64,000 bases of DNA from Eucommia ulmoides (GCA_016647705.1 CM028325.1:25629566-25693565); one strand, 5' to 3'. Counted from the first letter of the stretch, positions 10,086-22,210 are shown. The notes: generated by a model from the sequence alone, not told the origin. Translations and numbers: made by a program.

Positions 10086-13000
10086 ATGACCCATTTCTTC
10101 AAGACCTTCTCCTCCTCCGTCGCCAGACGGGTCCTTTCTAATCCGGGTCGAATTCAACCGAGATTCGTCCGGAGACGTCGAATTTCCAGTGCTGTCGAAG
10201 CGGATTCATGGCGATCGATGGAGGGTCTCGTCCGGGGCCCTGCCAATTTCGTTCCGCTGTCTCCGATAAGCTTTTTGGAGCGAGCGGCGAAGGTTTTCCG
10301 GGATAGAACGTCGGTGGTGTACGGGTCGGTGAAGTACAGTTGGGGGGAGACCCATGGGAGGTGCGTTAAGCTCGCTTCTGCTCTCACCCAATTGGGGGTT
10401 TCTCGTGGAGATGTGGTAATTTTTTTATTTTTTATTTATTTATTTATTTATTATTCTTGCGATGTTTATCCAGATATTATTTTTAAATTTTTTCTCAATT
10501 AAGTTTCTAGTCTTACTAATATTTTAATTAGATAAAAGTTAATTTCTTCAATTTAGTTCGTAAAATAATTTTAAAAAATATGAGCGAAAAATTATTAGTG
10601 ACTTATTTTTTTTTTTATTATTTTCTTTTAAAAAATTTGAAGTTTAATACTTTAGGATTCCTTTCGTTATCCTCTAATTCGTAAATTGCTTCGTTTAATA
10701 CTTAGTTGATTTAATTATTGTATATTGGTGGATGATAGTAAAATTTGAATATATTTAAATTATTTAATTAATCATTTTAGACTTTTAGCTCTAGTTTAAA
10801 TGCTATTTTTATACTAGTGTGTTTCTTTTTTTAACCAAATATATAAAATTATTTTTTTTATTGGAAAGAATATAGGGACCATTACTCGGGATTCCCATTA
10901 GCGAGCCAAAGTTACCAACTAAATCGATGTTATTTTTCGGGTTACTTCAATCCTTTGTGAAGATTCAGTTAAATGTATCCTTATAACTGCTACTATCAAG
11001 TTCTTGAATTTATGGATGATGACTTACCTGATATATAACTTCTTTAAAAAGTAAAAAAAAATGTTACTGAATTAAAATTAAATCAAAATATGGTTATTAG
11101 ACCCCAAATAATTATTGTTTAACACATTTTCTTCATGATCTAATTATATGTTCAGGTAGGTCTGAATAAGATTTTTAAAATGATATTACATTTACTATTT
11201 ATTTTCATTAAAGTTTACAATTTATTAATTTCAACATAATACTTCGGAATCTTTATGTTTTCATATCCGTGTTTAATTCAACATGCTATTTTAACAAAAG
11301 TTTATAAATCTATTGTGTTGTTGTTGTAAGAAATGTTGAATGTAATTAAATGAAAAAATTACCAAAAATAGTGATGCATGTTGTTGAACTCAACATAGAA
11401 TTTATCATCGTATTGAATTAAATAAATATTAAATTATACAACAAAATACATACAATTGGATGCTCTTTTGAAGGCAATGACCTCATGATCATAAATCCGT
11501 AATCAAATCAAGCAAAACTATATTATATGCATCATTTTTCCATCAGTTCTGATTCTTGTTGAATTTAAGTTACTAAATGACCCCACGATCATAAATATCT
11601 AATCAAATGGTTTAGTTTTAATTTGAAAACCGTCTTTACTTTTATGGCATGGAATTGTTCAACATTGATATGAATTCACTAAATATGAAAATTAAAATTT
11701 GTCAAATATTTTGGATATTTAGGGAGATAGTTTCATATGTTCAGAGGGTATTATCATCATTTATTTTGGTCCAAATTTGAATTTGGAATTTAACGGTATA
11801 ATTAACTCGATTTTTGTGTGGAATAATTGGATAGATTGACTCTCTTAATGGTCCATCTTGTTATTTTTCCAAAAGTTTAAACAACCAAGCAACCCTCAAA
11901 TGATTTTATTGCGGGTCATGCACCTAAAATGTTGTTTTTTTAGTTTTTTCTTTTAGTTTGATAATAAGGCGTGTTCCGACCAGTTTATGCGCATTTCGAT
12001 TACTCACTTCTTTAGGCGATTTTAATGGCGCAATGCTTTACATTAGTCAAGTGTATTTATATTGATCTGATGTGATTAAATTATTCAAGATTTAATTCAT
12101 ATAGTATTTCACTGGAGATGATTAATTATTGGCCAATCAAATCAATAAATACCAATTAAAATAGAAAAGAAAAGGACATCTTCTGATTTTTTATAAATTT
12201 AGAATAATTGTTTTTTTTTTTCTTTTCTTAAATTCAAATTAAATTTTAGCAAACTTATGTTTTTCAACAAACTAGGGCCCCGTTTGGTAACCATTTCCAT
12301 CCCAAAAATTCTTATCTCATTCCTAGATTTTTGGGATTTCTGTTTAGGAATAGCGTTTGGTAATTTTTGTTCTCGTTCCCATTCTATTCTCATTTGAGAA
12401 TTGTGTCCACTTTTTTTTCTTAAGAAATGAGAAACAAAAAAAAAATTGTTTCTCATTATTCCCGTCCCATTTCCAAAATCATTATCACTGTTCATCCGCC
12501 GGCTGACCACCGTCAGCTGCCATCCGCCGCCGCCGGTCAGCCACCGCCTGGCAACTTTCGGCGCCACCGACCGTCTGGCCACCATCACCCACCCGCCAGT
12601 CACCATCTAGCTGCCGCCGCCGCCCGGCCAAAACAAAAAAAAAAAATTTGGTTTTAAGATAAAATCGTTACCAAACGTGATTCTGTTCCCAAAACAAAAA
12701 AAAAAAATTATTGTTACCAAACGCGATTCTACTCTCAAGAAGGAAACAAAATTCTCATCTCATCCTATCCCATTTTCATCCCACTGTTAGGATGGGAACA
12801 GAAACGGTTACTAAACGCCACCTAGATTTCTTCTCACAAATTTTTTTTAGAAAATTATTTTAAAAATACAAACCACACATGCCCTTATTGGCCAAATCAA
12901 TTCATAGTTTCTGAAGATCCTACGAACTCTCTCTTTCATCTTTTAATTTTCTCAACTCCAAAACCGGTTGATCAGGTTGCGACGCTGGCCCCAAACATTC

Positions 13001-14460
13001 CGGCGATGCACGAGCTCCACTTCGCCGTTCCAATGGCCGGAGCAATTCTCTGTACACTCAACACCCGCCACGACTCCTCCATGGTTTCCGTCCTCCTCCA
13101 ACACTCAGAAGCCAAAATCTTGTTCGTCGATTACCAATTACTCGAAACAGCTAAAAAATCACTCCAACATATATCGGCTGTTGGTGGTGCAAAACCGCCG
13201 ATTCTTGTTTTGATCCCGGAATCTGGTGGCTCAGCCTCTTCCAATTCGTTTTCCTGCGACGGTTATGAATACGAGAGCCTCCTAGCCACCGGAGATCCTG
13301 ACTTTGTTATAAAACGACCGGAAAACGAATGGGATCCTATCAGTATAAATTACACTTCTGGCACGACTTCACGACCGAAAGGGGTGGTTTATAACCACCG
13401 GGGGGCATATCTTAACTCAATCGCGACGGTTTTTCTCCATGAAATGGGATCCATGCCAGTCTACCTCTGGACGGTGCCGATGTTCCACTGTAACGGGTGG
13501 TGCCTCATTTGGGGGGTGGCGGCAGTCGGCGGCACAAACATCTGCCTCAGAAAAGTAACTCCGAAAGCCATATTCGAGTGTATATCTCTCCATACGGTGA
13601 CAAATATGGGGGGAGCACCGACAGTTCTAAGCATGATTGTGAACTCGCCACCGGCCGACCAGCGGCCACTTCCACGCACGGTTGGAATAATGACTGGCGG
13701 TTCACCACCGCCACCACGGATATTGGCCGAGATAGAAGAGATGGGTTTTAGGGTTTCGCATCTATATGGTTTGACAGAGACTTACGGTCCAGCGATGTCA
13801 TGCATGTGGATGCCGGAGTGGGATGATTTGTCGAAAGTTGAGCGATTTAAGCTCAAGGCGAGGCAAGGGGTCCACCATTTCGGTCTCGAGGAGGTTGACG
13901 TGAAGGATTTGACCACAGGAGAAAGCGTTAAGGCCGACGGGAAAACCGCCGGAGAGGTCGTTTTCCGGGGAAATACCGTGATGAGTGGTTATTTCAAGGA
14001 TGAAAAGGCGACGAATGAGGCTTTTGCTGGGGGTTGGTTCCGGAGCGGTGACCTTGCAGTGAAGCATTGTGACGAGTATATTGAGATCAAGGACCGGCTA
14101 AAGGATATAGTGATTTCCGGCGGAGAGAATGTGAGCACGGTGGAGGTGGAGGCAGTTTTGTTCGGACATCCGGCGGTGATGGAGGCAGCAGTGGTGGGGC
14201 GGCCGGACGATCACTGGGGACAGACTCCGTGTGCTTTTGTGAAGCTCAAGGAGGGATTCGAGGTTAGTGGTGAAGAGATAATTGAGTTTTGCCGAGAAAA
14301 ATTGCCACATTATATGGCCCCAAAGACGGTTGTTTTTGAAGATATACCTAAAACTTCCACCGGAAAGATTCAGAAGTTTATTCTTAGGGAGAAGGCTAAG
14401 GCCATGGGAAGCCTTTCTCGAGTGGAAAATAGGAGTGACAAACTCCATGGAAATGTGTAA
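10086..14460 (+). CDS. Acyl-activating enzyme (AMP-forming acyl-CoA ligase), AAE2-like
   Basis: Two exons, 10086-10415 and 12976-14460 (phase-0 GT-AG intron), give 604 aa, close to the roughly 600 aa I recall for Arabidopsis AAE2. The ANL-family reaction activates a carboxylate with ATP to an acyl-AMP, then forms the CoA thioester; relatives use short or branched-chain acids. Visible motifs: P-loop [12 protein letters not shown] (about residues 236-247), YGLTETYGP (about 374-382), GWFRSGDL (463-470), KDRLKD with SGGEN (482-495), and STGK with the catalytic Lys at about 574. The first 40 residues are rich in Arg and Ser and lack acids until the end, as in mitochondrial presequences. The C-terminus (KLHGNV) has no peroxisomal SKL-type signal. 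Start chosen at the ATG in a CCACC context; an upstream in-frame ATG at 9978 would add an unlikely hydrophobic leader. The frame is intact. Substrate is inferred, not shown. Confidence 0.93.
11964..12105 (+). repeat. Dispersed repeat (SINE-like), copy 1
   Basis: It shares an ordered set of words with 14598-14722 and 25275-25405: ATAAGG-GT, then a CCA-CTTATGC-like word, ACTCACTTCT, GATTTTAAT and CAAGATTTAAT. The most diverged of the three copies. Some plant tRNA-derived SINEs carry a similar GCGCACCTCGACTAAT word, but I see no clear A/B box pair or tail, so the class is uncertain. Confidence 0.45.
12276..12822. mobile_element. MITE of the same GTTTGG family, 547 bp
   Basis: The ends GGCCCCGTTTGGTAACC and GGTTACTAAACGCCACC match the element at 4400-5030, and the internal flanks are nearly the same. 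The 3-bp flank is TAG on both sides (12273-12275, 12823-12825) rather than the TWA usual for PIF/Harbinger. It has a GC-rich core (12490-12630) and no coding capacity. It lies late in the acyl-CoA ligase intron, about 150 bp before the acceptor. Confidence 0.82.
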
Positions 14461-15043
14461 CTCTAAGCTGAATTTAACTGGGGTTTTAAACATGCTTACA
14501 TTTTGAAGCACATTTTCTGTACAATTTCACACGTACCCAATCTTTGACCCCTTCAAATATGGGTACCATTCTATTTATTTTATTTTTTTGTTTTACGGTA
14601 AGGTGTATCCAAATCAACTTACGCACACCTCAGCTAATCACTTCACCAGACGATCTTAAGGACACACTCTACGTCGATTTGGTACATTTAAAATTAAATT
14701 CAAGATTTAATTCTTGGGTGTATCTAATTTTTCAATTTTACATGTAGATTTGTTTGTTTTTGTGTTTGATTAGCAGCTCAATTTATGGTCCGAATAGAGA
14801 AAGAGAGTGCTACTAGAGCCAAATATTAAAGATAATGGTGAAATTTAACCTTACTATAGCATTATTTACCATTCACATGCCAATTAAATATGAATATGAA
14901 ACATTATGTAACAATTTGAAAAAGTTAAAAGATTAAGGAGCAAAATGGAATTAGCCCGAAGGTATAGAGCCTCATTGGAATTGGATGTTTCAATGCATAT
15001 AAAAGGCAAATAAAATTTAGACTGTACATGGTATTACAATTCG

Positions 15044-15083
<40 letters not shown>

Positions 15084-16158
15084 AGGATAATAGGGAAAAA
15101 TTGGGTGGGTGTGGGTTAGGGAGGAGAAAGAAACAAGAACAAGAACAAAAGGTAGACATACAAGGGTGAAGTCGCTCCTCATCATTTGCCACCTCCTCTC
15201 TCAAATGCAATCTACAAATGAAGTTCAATCATAAACTTTGGACCACAAAATATAAAAGGCCGCGATTGATTAGTGACCATTTATCCCGAGGGTTGTAGTC
15301 TAGGCTTGGAGGGGAAAAAAGGGGTTTTAATGAATAGTCCATAAAATTAAAATTTAGCCCATGCAATGAATGTGTTACAATATTTTTTTTAGAAGTCTAA
15401 AGTTACTGTAATATATTAAAATTATTATAATTTTTTCACATAAAAAATTACGATAACTTTTATAGCGGACAATGATATTTCAACCGTTTTGACAATAATT
15501 TTAACATTTTGAAAAAATTATTATAGCATGTAAATTGCAGGAGCTAAATTTTTAATTTCGTGGACTTTTTACTCAAAAAAATCTTTAAACAAAAAATTAA
15601 AAGTATAAATTAAAAATAAAGAATCAAAAAATTGTTTCACGGTGTAAAGAAAATATCTTAATATTATTGCAATAATTGAACTCTTAATTCTAAAACTGTT
15701 ATACATCATTAACGTTGATGAAGAGATCATGGTCTATTCATTCTTTATCTATCTATTCATTCTTTATCTATCTTATAGTTAAAAAATAAAAATAAAAATA
15801 AAATAATAAACAAACAAACAAACAAACAAGCAAAAGTGGTTTTCTACTTCAAAAAACAATGTAAAAGTATGTTTACCTTTTTTATTAAACAAACATTTCT
15901 TTTAAAATTAAATATTTTTTTACTTAAAAGCAAAACAGTACTTAAAAAGAATTATCAAGACTCTGTGTTTGTTTTTTTTTTTTGTTTTTTTTTATCCAAA
16001 AAAATTGAATTAGAAACAATTGTTCCCTAAAATTTGAAAACTGTACATAAAAAAAAAAAGAAAAAAAAATCCTATAAACAAGAATGCCTCTCAGCGGCCT
16101 GGATACCTACGATCACGGCGGTTCAAAATGATAATAAACAAGAAGATAGAGAGACACA
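14461..16158. other. Intergenic region between the two convergent genes
   Basis: It contains the 3' flanks of both genes, a SINE-like repeat (14598-14722), an A-run of about 30 (15049-15080) and AT-rich sequence. No third gene is seen. Short lysine-rich frames here are translated A-runs. Confidence 0.7.
14598..14722 (+). repeat. Dispersed repeat (SINE-like), copy 2
   Basis: It is closely similar to 25275-25405: AAGGTGTATCCAAATCAACT, then ACGCACACCTC, CTAATCACTTC, GATCTTAA, GTCGATTTGGTACATTTA and AAGATTTAAT in the same order. It lies 140 bp after the acyl-CoA ligase stop and may be in its 3' UTR. Confidence 0.5.
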
Positions 16159-19100
16159 TCATTTATTTACCTCATTTTTAGGAGTCTCCTGCAAGAACCA
16201 CCATGGTCCATTTTTGGATGACAATCTGAAAAAGGAAAAAGGGAAAACATATGATTCAACAGTATACCGTTTGGAGTACCTTTTTTTTTTTTTTTTTTTT
16301 TTTTTGTTCTTTTGATTTTATATTTCTGTTCCAAAAACATGTACAAGGATTTATTGGAACAGAAACAAGACAAACTATACTCTCTAAATGAGAAAAACAA
16401 AAACAAGAAGTCAAAATGATATTTAAATTTTACCTCATATAACCAACCACTGTTCGTAATCCCATGAAAAGAGTCAAACCGGACCAAACTCCACTAAGAC
16501 CAATAACCGACGGAGCATAGAGTAGAAAAGCCGACGCAATTGCTCCTACCACCATCTATAAATCATTCATAAAATTTAAATTAAATTTAGAAACACAATA
16601 TTATAAAACGACTAAAATATTATACAAATTTGAAGCAAAATTTACCATTGAAGAAGCGGCATATGAGAAGTCCGAAACTCCATAGTGAAGACCGTCAAAA
16701 ATATAAGCCAGAGCATTGATGGGTTGACTGGCACTAACAAACTGTGAAGTATATATAAAGGCAATAAGAACATTATTTGGAAAAAAAAAAAAAAAAAAAG
16801 CCAAGAGAATAAAATAATTTGGGTTATTACCAGTAATCCCGATCTAACAATATTAAGCACTTCTGGGTCGTTGGTGAACAAAGTGGCAACGGAATTAAAA
16901 CATACACCTAGTATAATAGCTAATGAAATTCCTGTGAATAATCCTGTCTGTTGAAAACATGAATAAAATGTTAAAAATAAGAATTTGAATAAACTGAAAC
17001 CGAAAGAAATAAAAAAGGGAAATAGAAGAATTTGCTTCTGCAGAGGGTGTGATATACTGATATGTGAGAAAGAATGTTGTTCTAAAAATCTGGGATCAAA
17101 TAAGAAAGATTGTTCTATTCCCTGAAAAATTGTAACAAAACCGAAAAATATGGGAAAAAATCTGTTTCTTCTCTGTTCCAAGGTTATTAGAACAAAAACA
17201 GATTTTTGTTCCAACTTCCAAGATTTCTGTTTCTGTTTCAATTTTTCCAGAATAGAAACAACAACGAAGGAAAAAACAGAAACGCTTACTAAACGCCAAC
17301 TAAGGTACCTTTAGAGCAAGATAAGTGATCTCTTTAACTCTGCTATAGTCCCTTTCGGCAAAAGAACTTGCAATAAGAGCCTAAGAATTGACAGTCAAAA
17401 AGAAAAAACAAAGTGAAGTCAAACAAAGTGAATAACATGATTAAATGTTTCTTGAATATAATTAAATCGGAATCTTTGTTAATTGTTATTTTTTTTTATT
17501 TTATCAGGAAAAAAATGAAAAAAAAAAATTATAGCAATAAATTTGATGATGACGAGCAATTAAATCTTGTTGAAGAGCAAAAGCCAATGATTATGAAGCT
17601 ATCTTTTTACCTGCCCGGATGAAGCTTGAGCATCTACGAGGAGAGATACAGATAACCATACTTGCAAGCAAATTTGATGGGCTGCCATGGCTATTGCTCC
17701 TTGACGAGCAGCCATTGATGTGCTCAAAGTTACAGTCATAACAGCAGCTAGAGTTCTCCCAAGAAGAAAACCACCTAGATGAAAAAAAAGGCAGTTCTCT
17801 TCAGGAATCAACAAATGTGCTTTAAAATCAGAACAATGTGACCCGTGTAACGATTTTGTTCTCAATGCCCACAGGTAACTATAGGAATCCAATTGGCCCA
17901 ACTCACTCTCAAAAGACGCCTTGTAAGAGGAGGATTGCCTTCAGCTTTCTATATAGTTCAGGATCAGGTAATACAAGCGATGTGGGATTCAACATGCCCC
18001 TCATGCACATGGTGAATTTTGAAAAATCACTGCGAACGGATATCAGGGGGGCCCAACATCAGTGTGGGATTTGACAGTAACAAAAACTCACCAGATTTCA
18101 GGTAGCCAGCAAAATGTAAATGTTTCATGCTTGGTAGCAACAGTGTTGTCCTTTTGTTAAGATGCCATAACATCAGAATAGTAACAATATACCTGAAATT
18201 TTGAAATAAATGTCAGCATCAAAGTGCTACGTAAAGAGAGAGAGAGAGGAAAAAAAAAAAAGTATGATGACGTACTGAGATACAACAGAGGAAATGGCTG
18301 CACCGGTTACACCCAAGCGAAATACATACATGAGAATAGGAAATAAGAACACAGCTGACAAATTGCCAAAACCTGCATATCAAAACGTCAATTTATGTTA
18401 AAAGTTTATCTTGATAGAATCCCACATCAAATATGGTAGGCTTCCCAAAGTAGTTTATATATGAAAGGAGTTACTCCTGACACCATATGGTTTTAGGTTG
18501 GAACCTCCTAACATGGTATCAGAGCTAGGTTTGGGAAGTCTCATTTGTTTGTCCCCGATTGTTTGAATATTTCTCTTGTCTTTTTGGTTGTCTGATTGCA
18601 TCACGTGCAAGGCGGGTTTGCACGTGAGGGTGGGTGATAGAATCAATCAAATTTGTGAGGCTTCACAAAATAGTCTATATACGAAAGAAGTTACTCCACG
18701 TGACACCATATGATATTAAGTTGGAATTTCCTAACATATCTGTCATTAAATCTTGGCTAATATATATTTCGGGGGGGTTCTTATCTAATGGTTTTTTTAC
18801 ATTTATTTCAGCAATTTATTTTTTAGTCATTGTAAACACATTTTTTTTTTGTTTTAAAATTTTTGCCAACATTTTAGTTGACTTTCAATATGACATCAAA
18901 TACAAATTTAAAATCTAGTTGATATCAACAATATGGATTCAATCTAGTTTATATCAACCGATGCACAAAAAAAATTATTCGAAGAACTAAAAAATAAAGA
19001 AGAAGAAAATGGAGCTAAACAATAATAAGTGAATTATTTTAAGGTTAACATAATAATAGCAACATATTAAGAACTTACCTAGACATGATACAGGGGTTTT

Positions 19101-19554
19101 TGTGTCCTTGAATCCACGGAATATCCCTTGAATCGCAAGGGAAAGAACAACTGCAGGGGCACCAATTGCTCTAAGTTTAAGAAATTTCTGTGCTGGAATC
19201 AGCATTGGTGAAGCCTGTTCATAAAAAAATCAGTTTAAACAAATATCATCCCTTTTTAACCAAAAAAATCAGCTTAAAAACTAACTCATTACAGCCAAAT
19301 ATGCTTTACAAGCCGTTTGTAATGCTTTATTTAAGTATTTTTAAAAAATTAAAAGTTCAATATAATTTTAAAAAACATACTTAAATACAAAAGAAAAAAA
19401 TCAGCATTGGAGAGTGTATATTACTGTAAAAGAACTCTTAATCAGAAAAAATTCAATGATGGTTGAGAAAATATAAATGGTTGAGAAAATTTGAATGGTG
19501 ATATCCTTTTCCGTCAATCTACATCGATCTTAAAATATTAAAATGAAAGAAATA

Positions 19555-19595
<41 letters not shown>

Positions 19596-21684
19596 CTTTC
19601 CATGTAAAATTTTTATTTTTATTTTTACTTTTTTAGAAGAATTTTTTAATTGCAAAAACAACGGTTGCTTATCAAATTAACTACTTTTTACCAAAAAAAA
19701 AAAAACTGTTAACAAATGGCGATTAATTTTTTCACCAACTATAAAAAAAGGATATACTTACCCCTGGTATACCCATCATGTTGAGAAACAATCCAGATCC
19801 AAAATACAATGCTGCAGCCTCAATGACACCAATTCCAACTGATAGCACTAAGGCAGTAGAGACGGAGGGTAGTAGCTTTCTTTCATCTGTTCCGTTAGAG
19901 AGTTTTAAGGGTTTTTTTTCCTTCTACACATACGATTTTTCTGTACTTCTTTATATCTCAAATTCAAAATAAACTTAAATCAAATGCAAAATCAAAATTC
20001 GAATTTTAACTTTTACCGGAAGTAGATTCCTTATTTGACTGCCGTGATATGTCTTCAGCCACAAATGAAGTTGCAACGCTCAGGAGCGGGATGTTAAAAA
20101 CCTTCGATATAATATTGAAGATCGAAACTGAAACACCTGCTGATGCAAGCTGCAAGACACCTTTGCATAAAGATCGATTTTCAGTTATTAATTGATGATT
20201 TTTTGCAAGACTCAAAATCAAATAATAATGGACTTCTGGGTTTATCAATAAACAAGTAATAATTGTTGAAAGACGCACTGGAGAATAATCAGATTTGTAG
20301 AAATCTAAATGGCCTAACTCACTCTCAAAAGATGCCTTGCAATATGAGCATTGGCCTAGACTTTATATATAGCTCAGGATCAGATAACACAAGCAGTGTG
20401 AGATTCAAGATGCTCCCTCAAACACAGGGCAGAATTTTGACAAACCACTCTGAACGGATATCAGGAAAAGGACCCAACATCGATGTGGAATTCAACAAGA
20501 TTACCTAGACGAGTTTCTATTACATCAGAAATTGCGAAACTATAGAAGCTCCTCAAATATGAAACTCGGCTTGTTGCACTCGAGTAATTTGCTTGAAGCT
20601 TAATAATAAGAACATTCATTTTCGAAAAGACCTACTAGTTTCCAAATGCAACATACTAGATGTAGAAACTAGAAGTCGTCTTGGTCAAACAGAGAACATC
20701 GCAGTAATAATGACAAATAAAGTCGCCAAAACATAACGAAATGTACAGAAACGTTCCTCAAGTACTTTTTAAGATCAAAAAGTTAATTTCACGCAAAAAA
20801 AAAATCTGTTCACTTGAGAATCAAAGTGTGTAATAACGCAGAGAGATATCTTAGTGTTGTCCCTATAAAAGATTGCTTAATCCAAAATAGTTTCATAGAA
20901 AATTTAGAAAATTTGCATGGAGAGCTTTTGCTCCATCAATAAAATATGAAAGCAAATAACCATTTTTCGCTTTTCAAGAAAAATCTTCAAAACGTGTTTT
21001 TTACTTTTTAATTTTTAAAATTACCTTTTTACTTGCAAAACAAACCTTGCTTTCGAAATTAAGTATGAGACCAGTTATTTAAAGTAAGAAAAACACGGTG
21101 CAGAAAACAAGCAAGCAAGAAGAGAGAAAGACCTTACCTAGTCTCCCAATATAAGCTGTTTCCATAAGTTGTGCCAATGGTTCTATTGCTTGCCCAGCAA
21201 TAGCCGGTACAGAAAGCATTACAAGCTCAGTTAGAACACTCTGCGGTCGTGATTGATCTATATCCCCTGCCAATGCACTGTGAAATACCAAATGAAGAAT
21301 CCAATTAACTCCCGAAACAATTACAAACCTCATTTATGAGATTAAATCTAATACCCTGAATAAAAAATGGAAGATTGAAAGTCATGAATCTTACACAGTA
21401 GCCCCATTTGAACCGGTCATGAGTCTCTCTGTGGTCGAAGCCATCCTCTCATCATCATCCTCTGAAACCAAATCATAATTCAAGACATGCTCATCGGCTA
21501 TCAGCCCACAATTCCTAATGACATTATTGTATTTCGGTCCCCTCCGAGTAGTCACTCCGAGATATTGATGCCGGTTAACTTTACTTGAGGTTTTCGCCAC
21601 CAAAAATTTCCTTGTTTCTCTCTTTTCGCTTCTTGCAGTGGTGATTCCATAGTTCGGCGTACTGCTGAGCTTAATCACCCCCAT
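16159..21684 (-). CDS. DTX45: Plastid-type MATE transporter, DETOXIFICATION 45-like
   Basis: Thirteen exons on the - strand: 21684-21395, 21277-21138, 20160-20017, 19886-19762, 19214-19079, 18372-18276, 18192-18092, 17774-17611, 17380-17309, 16947-16831, 16741-16646, 16555-16434, 16225-16159. All junctions are GT-AG and the phases agree, giving 556 aa with no stop. The MATE fold exports organic solutes or ions by proton or sodium antiport. Diagnostic text includes PAIAGQAIEPLAQLMETAYIG, LASAGVSVSIFN, NIPLLSVATSFVAEDIS, GAPAVVLSLAIQGIFRGFKD and MAAHQICLQVWLSVSLLVDA. The acid-poor, basic N-terminus before the membrane domain fits a chloroplast transit peptide, as in the DTX44-47/EDS5 branch. 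An acidic SEDDDE stretch follows. The ATG used begins MGVIKLSST; the frame is open further upstream. The symbol is by similarity; the transported substrate is unknown. Confidence 0.92.
17010..17299. repeat. Possible MITE remnant in MATE intron 9
   Basis: The end CTTACTAAACGCCAAC resembles the inner end of the GTTTGG-family MITEs, followed by TAA. The interior is rich in GGAACAGAAAC/GTTTCTGTTCC words. Similar words occur at 16320-16375 and 41340-41395. No matching left terminus was found, so this may be half an element. Confidence 0.35.
17880..18076 (-). repeat. TRIM/LTR-like repeat in MATE intron 7
   Basis: Related to 20300-20497 in the same orientation. On the - strand it starts TGTCAAATCCCACAC and carries CTGATATCCGTTC, CCTGATCCTGAACTATATAG and TTTTGAGAGTGAGTTGGGCC. 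The start and the AATCCCACATCG word are typical of small plant LTRs. Likely a solo LTR fossil; no flanking duplication was confirmed. Confidence 0.5.
18412..18736 (+). mobile_element. TRIM element, complete structure, 325 bp
   Basis: Two 102-bp LTRs (18412-18513 and 18635-18736), both TGATAGAATC...CTAACA, flank 121 bp. Directly after the first LTR lies TGGTATCAGAGCT (18514-18526), the classic primer-binding site for initiator Met-tRNA. Directly before the second is the purine tract GAGGGTGGG. A perfect TATCT duplication flanks the whole (18407-18411 and 18737-18741). No protein is encoded. By eye the LTRs differ at about a fifth of positions, so the insertion is old. It sits in MATE intron 5. 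Confidence 0.9.
19560..19591. repeat. (AT)n microsatellite
   Basis: About 16 AT units in MATE intron 4; a likely length-polymorphic locus. Confidence 0.9.
20300..20497 (-). repeat. TRIM/LTR-like repeat in MATE intron 2
   Basis: Second copy of the repeat at 17880-18076. On the - strand it starts TGTTGAATTCCACATCG and shares CTGATATCCGTTC, TCTGATCCTGAGCTATATA and TTTTGAGAGTGAGTTAGGCC in the same order. Divergence between the copies is substantial, so they are independent old insertions or one old duplication within the gene. Confidence 0.5.
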
Positions 21685-22210
21685 TTTTTTTGAAGAAAGT
21701 GATAGGGGTTTGAACAATAAGCTCACAGTGAGTACAAAAGCAAGGGCAAAATCTGCAAACAAACAAATCACAGAACAAACGAAACTCAAATTGTTACTTC
21801 CTGAATTCAAACGATGCCTATTCGTTTTCCTAATGAATTCTCCGTTGTCTGAGAATGCAATTCCGTTTCTTCATCATTATGCATCAAAATTACATCAAAA
21901 CGAGTATCGAAAACGAACAAGAAGCTTAAAATCCGACAATCAAAATGAGTGTAGAACTCACATTGAAGAATTTGCAGAGATTAGTACTCGAAAATGAAAA
22001 TCCACAATGCGAAGAACAGTGAAGCAGTTGAATCTAAACAAAAACAGCTGCAGAGAATCCAAATTACCGTAGAATTTAGTCGGTGGAAAAGCATAATCAA
22101 AAAGAAGCTCCCAACGCCACACAATTCAATGGACACCGAGTGTGTTTGTATATATATATATATACATAAATGCATATGGGAAGCTTGCAAAGTGACAGGC
22201 GGTTGAAGCT
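21685..22210 (-). promoter_or_regulatory. Upstream and 5' UTR region of the MATE gene
   Basis: Transcription should run leftwards from here. A TATATATATATATAC tract at about 22151-22167 is a possible TATA region. A TTTGCAG at about 21755 on the - strand would suit the acceptor of a 5' UTR intron. Both are suggestions from sequence only. Confidence 0.3.

Larger units (their letters stand above)
10416..12975 (+). other. Large intron of the acyl-CoA ligase gene
   Basis: The 2,560-bp intron starts GTAATTT and ends TTGATCAG. It is very AT-rich and holds a dispersed repeat (about 11964-12105) and a 547-bp MITE (12276-12822). Nothing else is recognised in 10416-11960. Confidence 0.85.

Noticed and set aside
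13461-14511. Antisense ORFs over the acyl-CoA ligase exon
   Set aside because: Shadows of a conserved sense-strand exon.
20150-20160. Alternative acceptor for MATE exon 3 at TTGCAG|CTTGC
   Set aside because: It breaks the phase with exon 2; the acceptor AAAG|GTGTC keeps the frame and gives GRLGVLQLASAG as expected.
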